Positions 51,564-60,149 of a stretch of DNA of 64,000 nt are shown here, in pieces. The translations under genes were made by a program, and so were the position numbers. Position 1 is the stretch's first letter; every line of letters begins with the position of its first letter. Below the pieces are notes generated by a model. It was not told the origin of the DNA. It ran no database searches and was given only the letters and a program-made list of their open reading frames with translations. This DNA comes from Rubritalea marina DSM 17716 (GTDB lineage: Bacteria; Verrucomicrobiota; Verrucomicrobiia; Verrucomicrobiales; Akkermansiaceae), in NCBI RefSeq assembly GCF_000378105.1, contig NZ_KB899249.1:163483-227482 (forward strand), read 5' to 3'.

Positions 51564-51986
51564 TTACCCTCTCATTCGAGGGCTAGGCTGAGCGTGCTGC
51601 TTCTCCATGTATTTGGCAAGCCACACTCTCGATTTTTCTAGAAGAATGCGTTGGATCATTGGCTTGAGAAGAATCAGTACCAAGGACTTGAGAATACTTG
51701 AGCTTGGCTTGCCGCTTGGTTGCTTGGCTTTAGCGTGTTTCTTCGAACGCATGACGGTGCTGAGAGCGAGGCCTCCAGCAGCAGCAACAATTGCTTTTTG
51801 CATAGGGCCTTGAGAGAAGAAATCACCGATTTTTTTAGGGAACTGAGCGCACTTATCGACCATGCTACGCTTTTCCTTCACTTGTTCATCCAGGAGGATG
51901 AGCGAACCAACCATGGATTGGCGCGCTTCATCAATCTGATGGCATAGCTCTAGTTTTCTTCTTTCGATGCCATCTGCTGGATCCAT
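51564..51986 (-). CDS. Small protein of unknown function
   Basis: 140 residues from ATG 51986. N-terminal helices (ERRKLELCHQIDEARQSMVG) precede a short hydrophobic glycine-rich segment (AIVAAAGGLALSTV), a Lys-rich loop and a second hydrophobic segment (SILKSLVLILLKPMIQRILLEKS), suggesting a membrane hairpin. It overlaps the next gene's end by 37 bases; an ATG at 51914 would avoid this but lose the first helix. With the two genes upstream it resembles the ElaB/YqjD, YqjE, YqjK set of small membrane proteins in enterobacteria, but only by size and order. Confidence 0.65.
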   Translation of the reverse strand: MDPADGIERRKLELCHQIDEARQSMVGSLILLDEQVKEKRSMVDKCAQFPKKIGDFFSQGPMQKAIVAAAGGLALSTVMRSKKHAKAKQPSGKPSSSILKSLVLILLKPMIQRILLEKSRVWLAKYMEKQHAQPSPRMRG

Positions 51987-52402
51987 AACTTATCTTTTTC
52001 GAGTTCTTCTTTGCTGTATTTGAAGAGTTCTTTCTTCTGAGACGATTTCACCTTATCGAGCAGGATAAAGAGACCAAGTAGATGCACCAAGAGGACAAGG
52101 AAAACAGCAACAGGCCAGGTGCCAACGTACTGTTCAACATTGGCCAACTTTCCCTCCAATAGTTTGGTCACCACACCAATCAAGCCAGCGATGAATAACG
52201 CGTAGGTGAAAAAGCCAATGAATGCTAGCTTGATGAATAACCCGACTCTGTGAGCCATGATCTCGGCAGCTTCTTTGGCTTCGATACTGGCAAGCTCTGA
52301 CTTGGCACTCAGATAGTTTCCTGAAGATTCTTTCAGGAATTGAATGAGCTCCTTCAGTGAAAACTTCACTGGAGTGTCCTCGGTTACTTCTGAGTCGGGC
52401 AT
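51950..52402 (-). CDS. Holin-superfamily-III/YqjE-like membrane protein
   Basis: 150 residues. Amphipathic N-terminal helices (FSLKELIQFLKESSGNYLSAKSELASIEAKEAAEIMAHRVG) lead to two membrane segments (LFIKLAFIGFFTYALFIAGLIGVV and YVGTWPVAVFLVLLVHLLGLFILLD), then a charged tail (SSQKKELFKYSKEELEKDKLW). This matches the small YqjE/holin-superfamily-III proteins, two-helix membrane proteins of unknown function. It starts 81 bases after the stop of the DUF883-like gene, beyond the terminator at 52423. Confidence 0.75.
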   Translation of the reverse strand: MPDSEVTEDTPVKFSLKELIQFLKESSGNYLSAKSELASIEAKEAAEIMAHRVGLFIKLAFIGFFTYALFIAGLIGVVTKLLEGKLANVEQYVGTWPVAVFLVLLVHLLGLFILLDKVKSSQKKELFKYSKEELEKDKLWIQQMASKEEN

Positions 52403-52422
52403 GGGTGATTAGTCGGTAGATG

Positions 52423-52459
52423 AAAATAGGCTCATCTTGGAATCAATTGAGCCTATTTT
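52423..52459 (-). terminator. Terminator after the DUF883-like gene
   Basis: A perfect 11-bp stem (AAAATAGGCTC, 52423-52433, with 52449-52459) and 15-base loop. Read on the minus strand it ends in TTTT, and A/T tracts flank it on both sides, so it can work in both directions. It lies 25 bases past the gene's stop codon. Confidence 0.8.
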
Positions 52460-52483
52460 CTGTAATTCTGATGTTTGGTTTGC

Positions 52484-52891
52484 TTAGCGTCTACGGGCTA
52501 ACAAACCAATGAGCAAGCCTGCTCCGAATGCGGCAAGCACACTCTTCGTAGGATTCTTGCGAATGTAATCTTCTGTTTCTTCGTGAGCACCTTTCACGCG
52601 TGTGACGCTGCGCTCGTATTGGTCGCTGGCCACTTGCTTCACCGCCTGAGCTTTTTCAACTGCTTCGGTCTTAATCTCACCAGCTCTCAATTCAGCATAA
52701 CTTTTGAATTGTTGTGCTTTCTCACTGGCCACTTCCTTGAGCTGAACAGCTTTTTCTTGAACGTCTTGAGCGGCAAGTTTTGCCTTTTCTGTGGCAATGC
52801 TTTTGATGTCTTTACCTGGCACTTGAGGAGTCTCTGTTGGGTCAGTCTCGTCCTTTTTGAGTGGTTCAGGGTTTGGTGTTGCGTAATCCAT
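52484..52891 (-). CDS. ElaB/YqjD/DUF883-like protein
   Basis: 135 residues. A long charged helical stretch (VQEKAVQLKEVASEKAQQFKSYAELRAGEIKTEAVEKAQAVKQVA) like LEA or YqjD proteins, then the family end YIRKNPTKSVLAAFGAGLLIGLLARRR: one short glycine-rich membrane segment plus basic tail. Enterobacterial relatives bind ribosomes to the inner membrane in stationary phase; that role here is inference. Own terminator downstream. Positioned upstream of the YqjE-like gene as in enterobacterial yqjD-yqjE. Confidence 0.8.
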   Translation of the reverse strand: MDYATPNPEPLKKDETDPTETPQVPGKDIKSIATEKAKLAAQDVQEKAVQLKEVASEKAQQFKSYAELRAGEIKTEAVEKAQAVKQVASDQYERSVTRVKGAHEETEDYIRKNPTKSVLAAFGAGLLIGLLARRR

Positions 52892-53042
52892 AAATTTAAT
52901 AGGTTTTTGTTGGTACTGTCATTCTACAGCAGCACGCCTGAATAGCAAGGAGTCGATGCTCCATATGCTAGATTATTTTTAATGCAACTTGTTAGCATAA
53001 TTGCTTCATTATTATCGTTGAATGAGTTGTGTGTTCTGTTCT

Positions 53043-55043
53043 TTATGAATCAGTGGCAAGTTGGCTTTCTAACTCATCAATCTCTTCACTGAGTTTAGAC
53101 CATTGAGAGTAGGCGTTCTCTAACTTATGATTGACCTTCTCATAGGCTTGAGAGGTCTCCTGCATTTTTATTGGGTCAGCAGTGACTTCTGGGCTTGAGA
53201 GGTGTTGTAGTAATGTGGCTTGCGCCGCTTCTAGCTCGCCGATACTGGCTTCGACGGCGACGAAGGCTTCTTGCTTTGGCTTCAGCACCTGGGTGCGTTT
53301 CTGGCGCTTTTGAGCCTCAATTTTCCGTTGTTCCTTACGTGAAATCTTCTGTGTGTTGTTCTCGACTTTAGTATGTTGGGTAGCGCTGTCTTGATTGGCT
53401 TCCTCGGATTTTTTATCGAGATAATAGGAAATGTTGCCGTGATAGATTTGTGGAGAAGTGTCTGGCCTGAATTCGATGGTGCGGGTGACAATCGGGTCGA
53501 GGAAGGATCGGTTGTGCGAGACTATGAGGTATGAACCGGGATAATCGGATAGAGCTCTTTGCAAGACTTCTTGTGATTGCACGTCGAGGTGGTTGGTAGG
53601 CTCATCCAAAATGAGAAAGTTCGCTGGACGTACGAGCATGCATACCAAGGCGACGCGTGAGCGCTCTCCTCCTGAGAGTACGCCTACTTTTTTGAAGACA
53701 TCGTCACCTCTGAAAAGAAAGCAACCTAGAATATTACGCACCAAGGGCGCATTCTCTCTGGAGGCTGCGGCTTCACAGGTTTCTAGGACGGAGCGGTCAG
53801 GGGCGAGTTCATCCGCATGGTTCTGCGAGAAGAACGATATTGCGGATTTGGGACCGAGTTCGAAGTGCCCACTATCGGGGGCTTCCTGGCCAGTGATCAG
53901 ACGGCAGAATGTGGATTTTCCAGCGCCATTTGGGCCAACGATAGCCATGCGCGTGCCCTTTTCTACCGTGAGGTCGAAGCCTTCAAAGATGTTTCTCTGA
54001 CCATAGGATTTACTGGCATTTTCGAGTTTTGCCATCATTTGGGTTGATGGCGGAGGGCTCGGGAAGGTGAATTGCATGACGGCGTCGTCTTGCTCGATTT
54101 CGATGAGTTCCATCTTTTCGAGTTGCTTGAGCCTTGATTGTGCTTGGCTTGCTTTGGAGGCTTTGGCGCGGAATCGATCGATGAACTGCTTGGTCTTTTC
54201 GATTTCCTTTTGCTGAGATTCGTATTGTTTGATGAGAATCTCTTTTCGGAGTTTGGACTCTTTGAGGTAGAAAGAATAATTTCCCGCGTATTCTTCAGCG
54301 CGTCCGTGAGCGAAGGCAATGGTGCGCGTGGTGAGCGCGTCGAGGAGTGCTAGGTCGTGGGAAATAATGATGATGGCGCCGGGGTAGGCGAAGAGGTATT
54401 GCTCCATCCAGGTTTGAGAGTCGATGTCTAGGTGGTTGGTCGGCTCATCGAGTAGTAGGACTTCAGGTTCTTGGAGAAAGAGCTTAGCCATTGCGATCCG
54501 CATCTGCCAGCCACCTGAAAACTCGCTGCAGTCTCGCTCGAAATCGCTGCGTTTGAATCCCAGACCTGTCAGTACTGATTCGACGCGGGGTTTGATCTTA
54601 TTGGGGTCGAAGTGTTCCAGTTTGAGTTCAAGTTCGCCAATTCTGTCCAGCGTGTCGAGGTACTTGGTGCTTTTTGAATCGAGCTGAATAAGTTCATCTG
54701 AGAGCGAGTCAATGGTCGACTGAATGGCTTTAACTTCACCGAAGGCGGATTCCGTTTCATCCCAGAGAGTGACGCCCCTGATGTGGATGCCTTCCTGGGG
54801 CAGGTAGCCAATCTTGCATCCGCGCGGTTTTGAGAGTTCGCCATCGTTGGCCTCGATCACTCCGGCAATACATTTCATCAAGGTGGATTTTCCTGCACCA
54901 TTGTGTCCAGCAAAGGAAATACGTTCCTTGGCATTGACGGTGAAGGATAGGTCTTTGAATAAGACTCGTGGGCCGAATTCTACGCGAAGCTTGTTGATTG
55001 AGAGCACAGGCGATGGGATACTTGGTATTTCATAATGTGGCAA
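53043..55043 (-). CDS. ABC-F family ATPase (Uup/YheS-like)
   Basis: 666 residues with two ABC modules and no membrane segment. Module 1: Walker A GHNGAGKST, signature FSGGWQMR, Walker B EVLLLDEPTNHLD; module 2: GPNGAGKST, LSGGERSRV, FLILDEPTNHLD. Between them lies the P-site-tRNA-interaction-motif linker, a charged helix pair (SKLRKEILIKQYESQQKEIEKTKQFIDRFRAKASKASQAQSRLKQLEKM). A C-terminal coiled coil ends the protein (EKVNHKLENAYSQWSKLSEEIDELESQL). ABC-F proteins act on the ribosome to rescue or modulate translation. It is divergent from the menaquinone genes. Confidence 0.93.
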   Translation of the reverse strand: MPHYEIPSIPSPVLSINKLRVEFGPRVLFKDLSFTVNAKERISFAGHNGAGKSTLMKCIAGVIEANDGELSKPRGCKIGYLPQEGIHIRGVTLWDETESAFGEVKAIQSTIDSLSDELIQLDSKSTKYLDTLDRIGELELKLEHFDPNKIKPRVESVLTGLGFKRSDFERDCSEFSGGWQMRIAMAKLFLQEPEVLLLDEPTNHLDIDSQTWMEQYLFAYPGAIIIISHDLALLDALTTRTIAFAHGRAEEYAGNYSFYLKESKLRKEILIKQYESQQKEIEKTKQFIDRFRAKASKASQAQSRLKQLEKMELIEIEQDDAVMQFTFPSPPPSTQMMAKLENASKSYGQRNIFEGFDLTVEKGTRMAIVGPNGAGKSTFCRLITGQEAPDSGHFELGPKSAISFFSQNHADELAPDRSVLETCEAAASRENAPLVRNILGCFLFRGDDVFKKVGVLSGGERSRVALVCMLVRPANFLILDEPTNHLDVQSQEVLQRALSDYPGSYLIVSHNRSFLDPIVTRTIEFRPDTSPQIYHGNISYYLDKKSEEANQDSATQHTKVENNTQKISRKEQRKIEAQKRQKRTQVLKPKQEAFVAVEASIGELEAAQATLLQHLSSPEVTADPIKMQETSQAYEKVNHKLENAYSQWSKLSEEIDELESQLATDS

Positions 55044-55139
55044 TCGATAATTCCCTTAATCCAGCACTGGCTCTCGAGAATGGGAATAAGCGATAATGAC
55101 TTTGACAACATTTGAGATTCTCAGCACCTTTTGCCTTAG

Positions 55140-55844
55140 ATGATTTACGCACTGCATGGCGCCGTTGGTGAGGCGAGCGATTGGACAGCATTGTCCCATA
55201 AGTTCAAGTCTGAGGGTTTCGCGCTTGCTCGTGTTGATCTATGGCAATACTTAGCGTGTTGTCCTATGCCGTTGCAGGATTTTGGTGCGGCATTTAATCG
55301 AGAGGTGAAGGCGTCCTCACCAGTAATTTTAGGCTATTCGATGGGAGGGAGGCTGGCACTTCATGCATTGTTGAATCAGCCGCAGAAGTGGGATAAGGCT
55401 GTGATTGTTTCTGCTCACACTGGGCTGGAGGACAAGGCGGTGAAAGGGCAAAGAGCTGGGCGTGATGCGATGTGGGCGGCACAGGCTCTGAACGGGATGT
55501 GGGATGATTTTATCCGAGAGTGGAACGCCCAAGGGGTTCTCGATGGTGGGGATATGCCTCAGCGGGCGAGTTTGAAGCACCGTAGAGAGCAGGTGGCGCG
55601 TTCTTTCATTGATTGGAGTGTGAGTCAGCAAGATGATTTGCTTCCTGAATTGGCGAAGATTACTTGTCCGGTGCTCTGGATTGTAGGGAGCAAGGATCAG
55701 AAGTTTGTGGATGTGGCTCGACTGGCCGCTGCGCAACAGCCATTGATACGGCTTTGTGTGATCGAGGGGGTCGGGCACCGCGTGCCATGGGAGGCTCCGG
55801 AAGCATTTGCTCGTGAGGTGTTAGAATTTATCACAGAAGCATAA
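55140..55844 (+). CDS. menH: Alpha/beta hydrolase, probable MenH (SHCHC synthase)
   Basis: 234 residues from ATG 55140. It has the oxyanion-hole start (YALHGAVGEASDW), nucleophile elbow GYSMGG, catalytic Asp region (LWIVGSKDQKFVD) and His in EGVGHRVPWEAPEAF. Among alpha/beta hydrolases MenH has the GYSMGGR motif, here GYSMGGRLALHAL. MenH removes pyruvate to give SHCHC in menaquinone synthesis. The identification rests on the motif and on sharing the operon with menA, menC and menE, its stop overlapping the menA ATG by one base. Confidence 0.85.
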   Translation: MIYALHGAVGEASDWTALSHKFKSEGFALARVDLWQYLACCPMPLQDFGAAFNREVKASSPVILGYSMGGRLALHALLNQPQKWDKAVIVSAHTGLEDKAVKGQRAGRDAMWAAQALNGMWDDFIREWNAQGVLDGGDMPQRASLKHRREQVARSFIDWSVSQQDDLLPELAKITCPVLWIVGSKDQKFVDVARLAAAQQPLIRLCVIEGVGHRVPWEAPEAFAREVLEFITEA

Positions 55845-56731
55845 TGGAGAAATCGATGATTCAATCATGTGTCTTGGCCGCCAGGCCGAAGACCTTACCG
55901 GCGGCGATTGTGCCTGTGGTTCTGGGGTGCAGTCTGGCTTGGGAACTTGAGGGTGTGGTGGACTTCGGTCTGGCATTTGCCACATTGATGGGGGCAATTT
56001 GGATCCAGATTGCCACAAACTTTTTTAATGATGCCATCGATAATGATAAGGGAGCGGATAATGAGAGGAGGCTTGGGCCGATGCGGGTCACGTCTTCTGG
56101 ATTGTTGAGTCGTGGGCAAGTGTATTTGATTGCTGGTCTTTGTTTGTCGATTGCTACTTTTTTTGGAGTGTGGCTTTATTTGGCATGTGGTTGGCAGATC
56201 ATTGCGATAGGATTACCATCTTTGTACCTTTGCTATGGCTACACTGGGGGGCCAGTGCCTCTGGCTTACCGAGGACTCGGCGAGTTGTTTGTTGTGGGTT
56301 TTTTTGGAGTGATTGCAGTCTCAGGCACAGTCTTTGTTCAACTGGGGACTTGGCCACCTGAGGCCATGGTGTTGGGGGTTCAGGCTGGGCTTCTCAGTGC
56401 GGTGCTGATTTCGATCAATAATTTGAGGGACGCGAAAGAAGATGTGTTGCACGGCAAGCGTACTCTTGCCGTGAAGTTAGGAGTTTCAGGAGGCAAGGCT
56501 ATTATTGTTATTGAGTTGGTAGCAGCCTTGGCCATGGGATTGGTTTGGTGGAGCATGGGGTACGCGTGCTATGCGCTGGCGTCCCTGGCGATTGTTCCTT
56601 TGATGCTACCTATCTTGTATAAAGTCTTGCGCGAAGAACCCTCAGCGAAATTCAATGCGTACTTGGCCCTGGGTGGCATGCAATTGTTGTTGTTTGGGGT
56701 CGCATTTGCCGTAGCATCTATCATTGAATAA
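55844..56731 (+). CDS. menA: 1,4-dihydroxy-2-naphthoate polyprenyltransferase
   Basis: 295 residues, about eight membrane segments. The UbiA-type motifs are N-F-x-N-D-x-x-D (TNFFNDAIDNDKGAD) and the second aspartate motif NNLRDAKEDVLHGKRTLAVKLG; the start LAARPKTLPAAIVPVVLG is the usual MenA N-terminus. It attaches the prenyl chain to DHNA at the membrane. It is translationally coupled to menH and 3 bases before menC. Confidence 0.95.
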   Translation: MEKSMIQSCVLAARPKTLPAAIVPVVLGCSLAWELEGVVDFGLAFATLMGAIWIQIATNFFNDAIDNDKGADNERRLGPMRVTSSGLLSRGQVYLIAGLCLSIATFFGVWLYLACGWQIIAIGLPSLYLCYGYTGGPVPLAYRGLGELFVVGFFGVIAVSGTVFVQLGTWPPEAMVLGVQAGLLSAVLISINNLRDAKEDVLHGKRTLAVKLGVSGGKAIIVIELVAALAMGLVWWSMGYACYALASLAIVPLMLPILYKVLREEPSAKFNAYLALGGMQLLLFGVAFAVASIIE

Positions 56732-56734
56732 GGC

Positions 56735-57697
56735 ATGTCGGACGACCTGAGCATCCATCGTTACCATTTGCGGAGCCGAGCAAGCTTGAATGCTAAAAGT
56801 GCTCAGGGTGACTATGAGGGGGTTTTGGTTCGTCATGCTGGAGGCTACGGGAATATACACCCGTGGGAGATGTTTGGAGATCCCTCGCTCGATACTCTCA
56901 TCGATATGTTAAAAGCCAGAGATTTCTCAGCACTCCTGATTCGCAATGCAATGCATTGTGCCGCTTTGGATCGAGAAAGCCGACAGGAACATCGTTCAAT
57001 ATTTGATGGTCTGGATGTGCCACCTAGCCACGCAAGTTCGAGCTGCTCACCGAGTGAACTCCGGAAGTATGGTATTGCGGGTAGGAAGGTCGTGAAGGTG
57101 AAGGTTGGCAATGATCTAGAGGCTGAGTCGCAGGTGCTGCGGGCAGTCCATGAGGAATTCCCTGACCTGCGTTGGCGCCTGGATTTCAACCATGCGTGCC
57201 ATTCTCTCAGTGTCCTAGAGTCTTTTCTGCATGCGCTTGGCGAAGCATTTTGTTCCCAAACCGATTTTGTGGAGGATCCCTGTCTGGACATCAAGGAAAT
57301 GCTTGCGCACCGCGACGGCTTACCGATGGGGGTTTCATGGGCTGTGGATCGTGTGTTAGGAAATGAAGCGGCATTTGGCCACTTCCGCGTGTTGAAACCG
57401 GCAGTGGATGACATGGAGGCAGAGTTAGCGCTTGTGGCCGGAAGGGACGTTCAGCTGGTGCTTACCAGCTACATGGATCACCCTCTAGGGCAGAGCTATG
57501 CAGCTTGGTATGCTGCGAAGTTGCAGCGTGATCAGGTGAGGCTTGCTGACTGTATGGGCTTGAAGACGCACCACTTGTTTGAGCAAAACGCTTTCACTCG
57601 AGCACTTGGTGGGGATTCCTCTGCTTGGTTGGCGGCCGAAGGTTCTGGCTTTGGCTTTGATGAAATGTTAAGTGCTATTCCATGGGATCAGGTATGA
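56735..57697 (+). CDS. menC: o-Succinylbenzoate synthase
   Basis: 320 residues, enolase superfamily. The lysine motif is VVKVKVGND, with Asp in WRLDFNHAC, Glu in FVEDPC and the metal Asp in the later strand; the C-terminal AYGASW-like place reads LVLTSYMDHPLGQ. MenC dehydrates SHCHC to OSB. Lengths of 320 residues match MenC. It begins 3 bases after menA and its stop overlaps menE's start in ATGA, so the operon is tight. Confidence 0.88.
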   Translation: MSDDLSIHRYHLRSRASLNAKSAQGDYEGVLVRHAGGYGNIHPWEMFGDPSLDTLIDMLKARDFSALLIRNAMHCAALDRESRQEHRSIFDGLDVPPSHASSSCSPSELRKYGIAGRKVVKVKVGNDLEAESQVLRAVHEEFPDLRWRLDFNHACHSLSVLESFLHALGEAFCSQTDFVEDPCLDIKEMLAHRDGLPMGVSWAVDRVLGNEAAFGHFRVLKPAVDDMEAELALVAGRDVQLVLTSYMDHPLGQSYAAWYAAKLQRDQVRLADCMGLKTHHLFEQNAFTRALGGDSSAWLAAEGSGFGFDEMLSAIPWDQV

Positions 57698-58779
57698 GCA
57701 GTTGCCATTGCCGCTTTTTGGAGCCTGAGTTCTGGCATAGTTCAGAAGTCACCGTGCTCTATGCCCCAGGGGGCTCGGCACCTCAATCTACATTGTTTGA
57801 TTGGGTGAAGGGGCAGAAGGAATTGCAGTCTCACATTCTCTTTCAAACTTCTGGTTCAACTGGACGAAGCAAATGGGTGGCGATTTCTAAAACTGCGATG
57901 TTGGCATCGGCGCGCATGGTCAACCGTCACATCGGGCTTACTGATTCTGCACGTTGGGGGCTTGTGCTGCCGCATTATCATGTTGGTGGCTTCGGGGTTC
58001 TTGTTCGTTCATTCCTCACCGGAGCAGATTGTGCGGTCTATCATGGGAAATGGGATCCAGTACGTTTTTCTGCCTTTGTTTCCAAGAACCGCTGTGAATA
58101 CATCTCCTTGGTTCCTACTCAAGTGGTCGACTTGGTCAGAGCGAGGTGTGTCGTGCCGCCTTCAGTAAAGTCGGTGATTGTAGGAGGAGGAGCACTTTCT
58201 GACAAAGTCTACCAAGGCATTCTAGAGTTAGGGTGGCCTGTGCTTCGCAGTTACGGCATGACTGAATCAGCTTCTCAGATTGCAACTGGCGATGTGGATG
58301 GAGGTTTAGAGGTGCTCGACGCTTGGGAATTACGCACTGGGGATGATGGTGTGTTGCAGTGGAAGGGAGTGGCTGGAATGACGGCATATCTTTATGAGGG
58401 TCATGACGGATTTAGCTTGGTGGATCCATACCGTGATGGATGGTTTACCACCAGTGATTTAGCTGAGATTCATGGTGGGGCATTGAATGTGGTCGGGCGC
58501 GCTGACCAACGTGTCAAAATTTTGGGGGAATTAGTCGATCTCGCCTCATTTGAGACAGAGCTCAGCGAGACGATGGGTACTGAATGCGTGATCATCGCTG
58601 TGGATGATGAACGGCGGGGCAAGTTGCTTTTTCCCGTGGTAGAAGGCGAGGATAGTTATAATCTGGACGCTTACTCAGGTCTGAAGGCGCTGGAGCCGCT
58701 TACCAAAGTCGAGCGATTTCCACGATCATCATTGGGGAAAATTCTCAGAAAACAATTGCAGGAGGGCTTGAATTTGTAA
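57694..58779 (+). CDS. menE: o-Succinylbenzoate-CoA ligase
   Basis: 361 residues from ATG 57694, chosen for the 4-base ATGA overlap with menC; an ATG at 57682 would add four residues. It belongs to the acyl-adenylate-forming family: P-loop LFQTSGSTGRSKWVAIS, the A5 motif RSYGMTESASQIATG, DGWFTTSDLAEI, and VGRADQRVKILGELVDLASFE, with the catalytic lysine in the C-terminal LTKVERFPRSSLGKILRKQL. At 361 residues it is short for this family (E. coli MenE is about 450); the N-terminal part is reduced. MenE activates OSB with CoA. menF, menD and menB are not in the window. Confidence 0.9.
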   Translation: MSSCHCRFLEPEFWHSSEVTVLYAPGGSAPQSTLFDWVKGQKELQSHILFQTSGSTGRSKWVAISKTAMLASARMVNRHIGLTDSARWGLVLPHYHVGGFGVLVRSFLTGADCAVYHGKWDPVRFSAFVSKNRCEYISLVPTQVVDLVRARCVVPPSVKSVIVGGGALSDKVYQGILELGWPVLRSYGMTESASQIATGDVDGGLEVLDAWELRTGDDGVLQWKGVAGMTAYLYEGHDGFSLVDPYRDGWFTTSDLAEIHGGALNVVGRADQRVKILGELVDLASFETELSETMGTECVIIAVDDERRGKLLFPVVEGEDSYNLDAYSGLKALEPLTKVERFPRSSLGKILRKQLQEGLNL

Positions 58780-58852
58780 GGTGGTGTGCGTTGAGGTATC
58801 GGATTATTTCTGTTGTCGGGTATGCTCCACTGTGTCATGTGGTGGATAGATT

Positions 58853-59965
58853 ATGAATATGTCGCTCGAAGATATCGGCTGGAATGCACAATTTGCGAAG
58901 GAGTTTAAACCCTACGCAAAGAAGGGCCTAGTGCCTGCACGGTTGATTCGTGACAATAAAATCAGCTACGGAGCCTTGCTAGAAGGCCCCAAAGAACTGG
59001 AAGTGATCATGAGTGGGAAGGTTTATCATGATGCTGATTCAGATGCTGAGCTTCCAGCGGTTGGCGATTGGGTGGCTTTGGAGTTAGGTGATGAGGACTC
59101 TGATCATATGATTCGTGCACGCCTGTCTCGTCAGACTTGTTTCTCAAGAAAAGCCCCGGGTAAGACGAGTGAGGAACAAGTGATGGCAGCCAATGTGTCA
59201 GTTGTGGTGGTGGTGACTGATGCCGGGGCTGACTTTAACCCACGCAGGATGGAGCGTTATTTCACCCTGATCGACCGCAGTAAGGCGAAGCCAGTGGTTC
59301 TGGTGAACAAAAGTGATCTATTCCCAGAGGAGTTGAATCAGTCAGCAAAGGAGGAGATCGAAGCGCTAAATAACGAAGCAGACGTCCACATTACGAGTGC
59401 CGCATACAACGAGGGTCTTGAAGTGTTGAAGACGTACTTGCGTCGTGGCGTGAGTATCATGCTCATCGGCTCCAGTGGCGTAGGGAAGTCTACGCTGGTG
59501 AATCAGATTCTAGGGGAAGAGTGGCAATGGACTAATGAAGTGAATGAACTCACGGGGAAAGGGAGGCATACGACCACCGCACGCGAGCTTATCGTTCTAG
59601 AAGAGGGAGGGATTTTGATCGACAACCCAGGAATCCGAGAAGTTCAGATGTGGACAGATGAAACCACATTGCGCGAAAGTTTTGCGGATGTGGAGCTAAT
59701 AGCCTCTCAGTGTTTGTTTCATGATTGCAAACACGGCTCCGATAAGGGCTGTGCCATTCGCGCTGCCGTAGAATCAGGTGACTTGTCTGTAGACCGTTAT
59801 GAGAGCTACCTTAAGCTAGAGGATGAGGTGAAGGAGCTCAACAAGCGCCGAGAAAAACGCCAGATGGTGACAGAGCGGAGAGCGAAACGTGACCACCGTA
59901 TCAAAGCGAGAAATCTGGCTGATCGCATCGATCACCAGAAGAGGCAAAATCCACACAAGTATTGA
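58853..59965 (+). CDS. rsgA: Small-ribosomal-subunit biogenesis GTPase RsgA
   Basis: 370 residues. An N-terminal OB-fold (residues about 25-100, GKVYHDADSDAELPAVGDWVALE) is followed by a circularly permuted GTPase: N152-K-S-D, then the P-loop GSSGVGKST (206-214) and DNPGIREV. The zinc-binding domain has CLFHDCKHGSDKGCAI. The tail is basic and helical (KRREKRQMVTERRAKRDHRIK). RsgA helps mature the 30S subunit and releases from it on GTP hydrolysis. It has its own 73-base upstream gap. Confidence 0.95.
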   Translation: MNMSLEDIGWNAQFAKEFKPYAKKGLVPARLIRDNKISYGALLEGPKELEVIMSGKVYHDADSDAELPAVGDWVALELGDEDSDHMIRARLSRQTCFSRKAPGKTSEEQVMAANVSVVVVVTDAGADFNPRRMERYFTLIDRSKAKPVVLVNKSDLFPEELNQSAKEEIEALNNEADVHITSAAYNEGLEVLKTYLRRGVSIMLIGSSGVGKSTLVNQILGEEWQWTNEVNELTGKGRHTTTARELIVLEEGGILIDNPGIREVQMWTDETTLRESFADVELIASQCLFHDCKHGSDKGCAIRAAVESGDLSVDRYESYLKLEDEVKELNKRREKRQMVTERRAKRDHRIKARNLADRIDHQKRQNPHKY

Positions 59966-60149
59966 CGCTTCGACGCCCTAGAGACTGACGTTATGCAATC
60001 ATATGAGCCAGAGTGTGGTAGCATTTATCGCTGTGTTCTCGATGGCTCTGGGACGTGGACATTATAGCTGGGTTGAGTAAGAATCAATGAACTCAGTGTT
60101 GCATTGCATCGAAAATCTGTTGAATGTAGCTGTCTAGTTTTTGATAAAG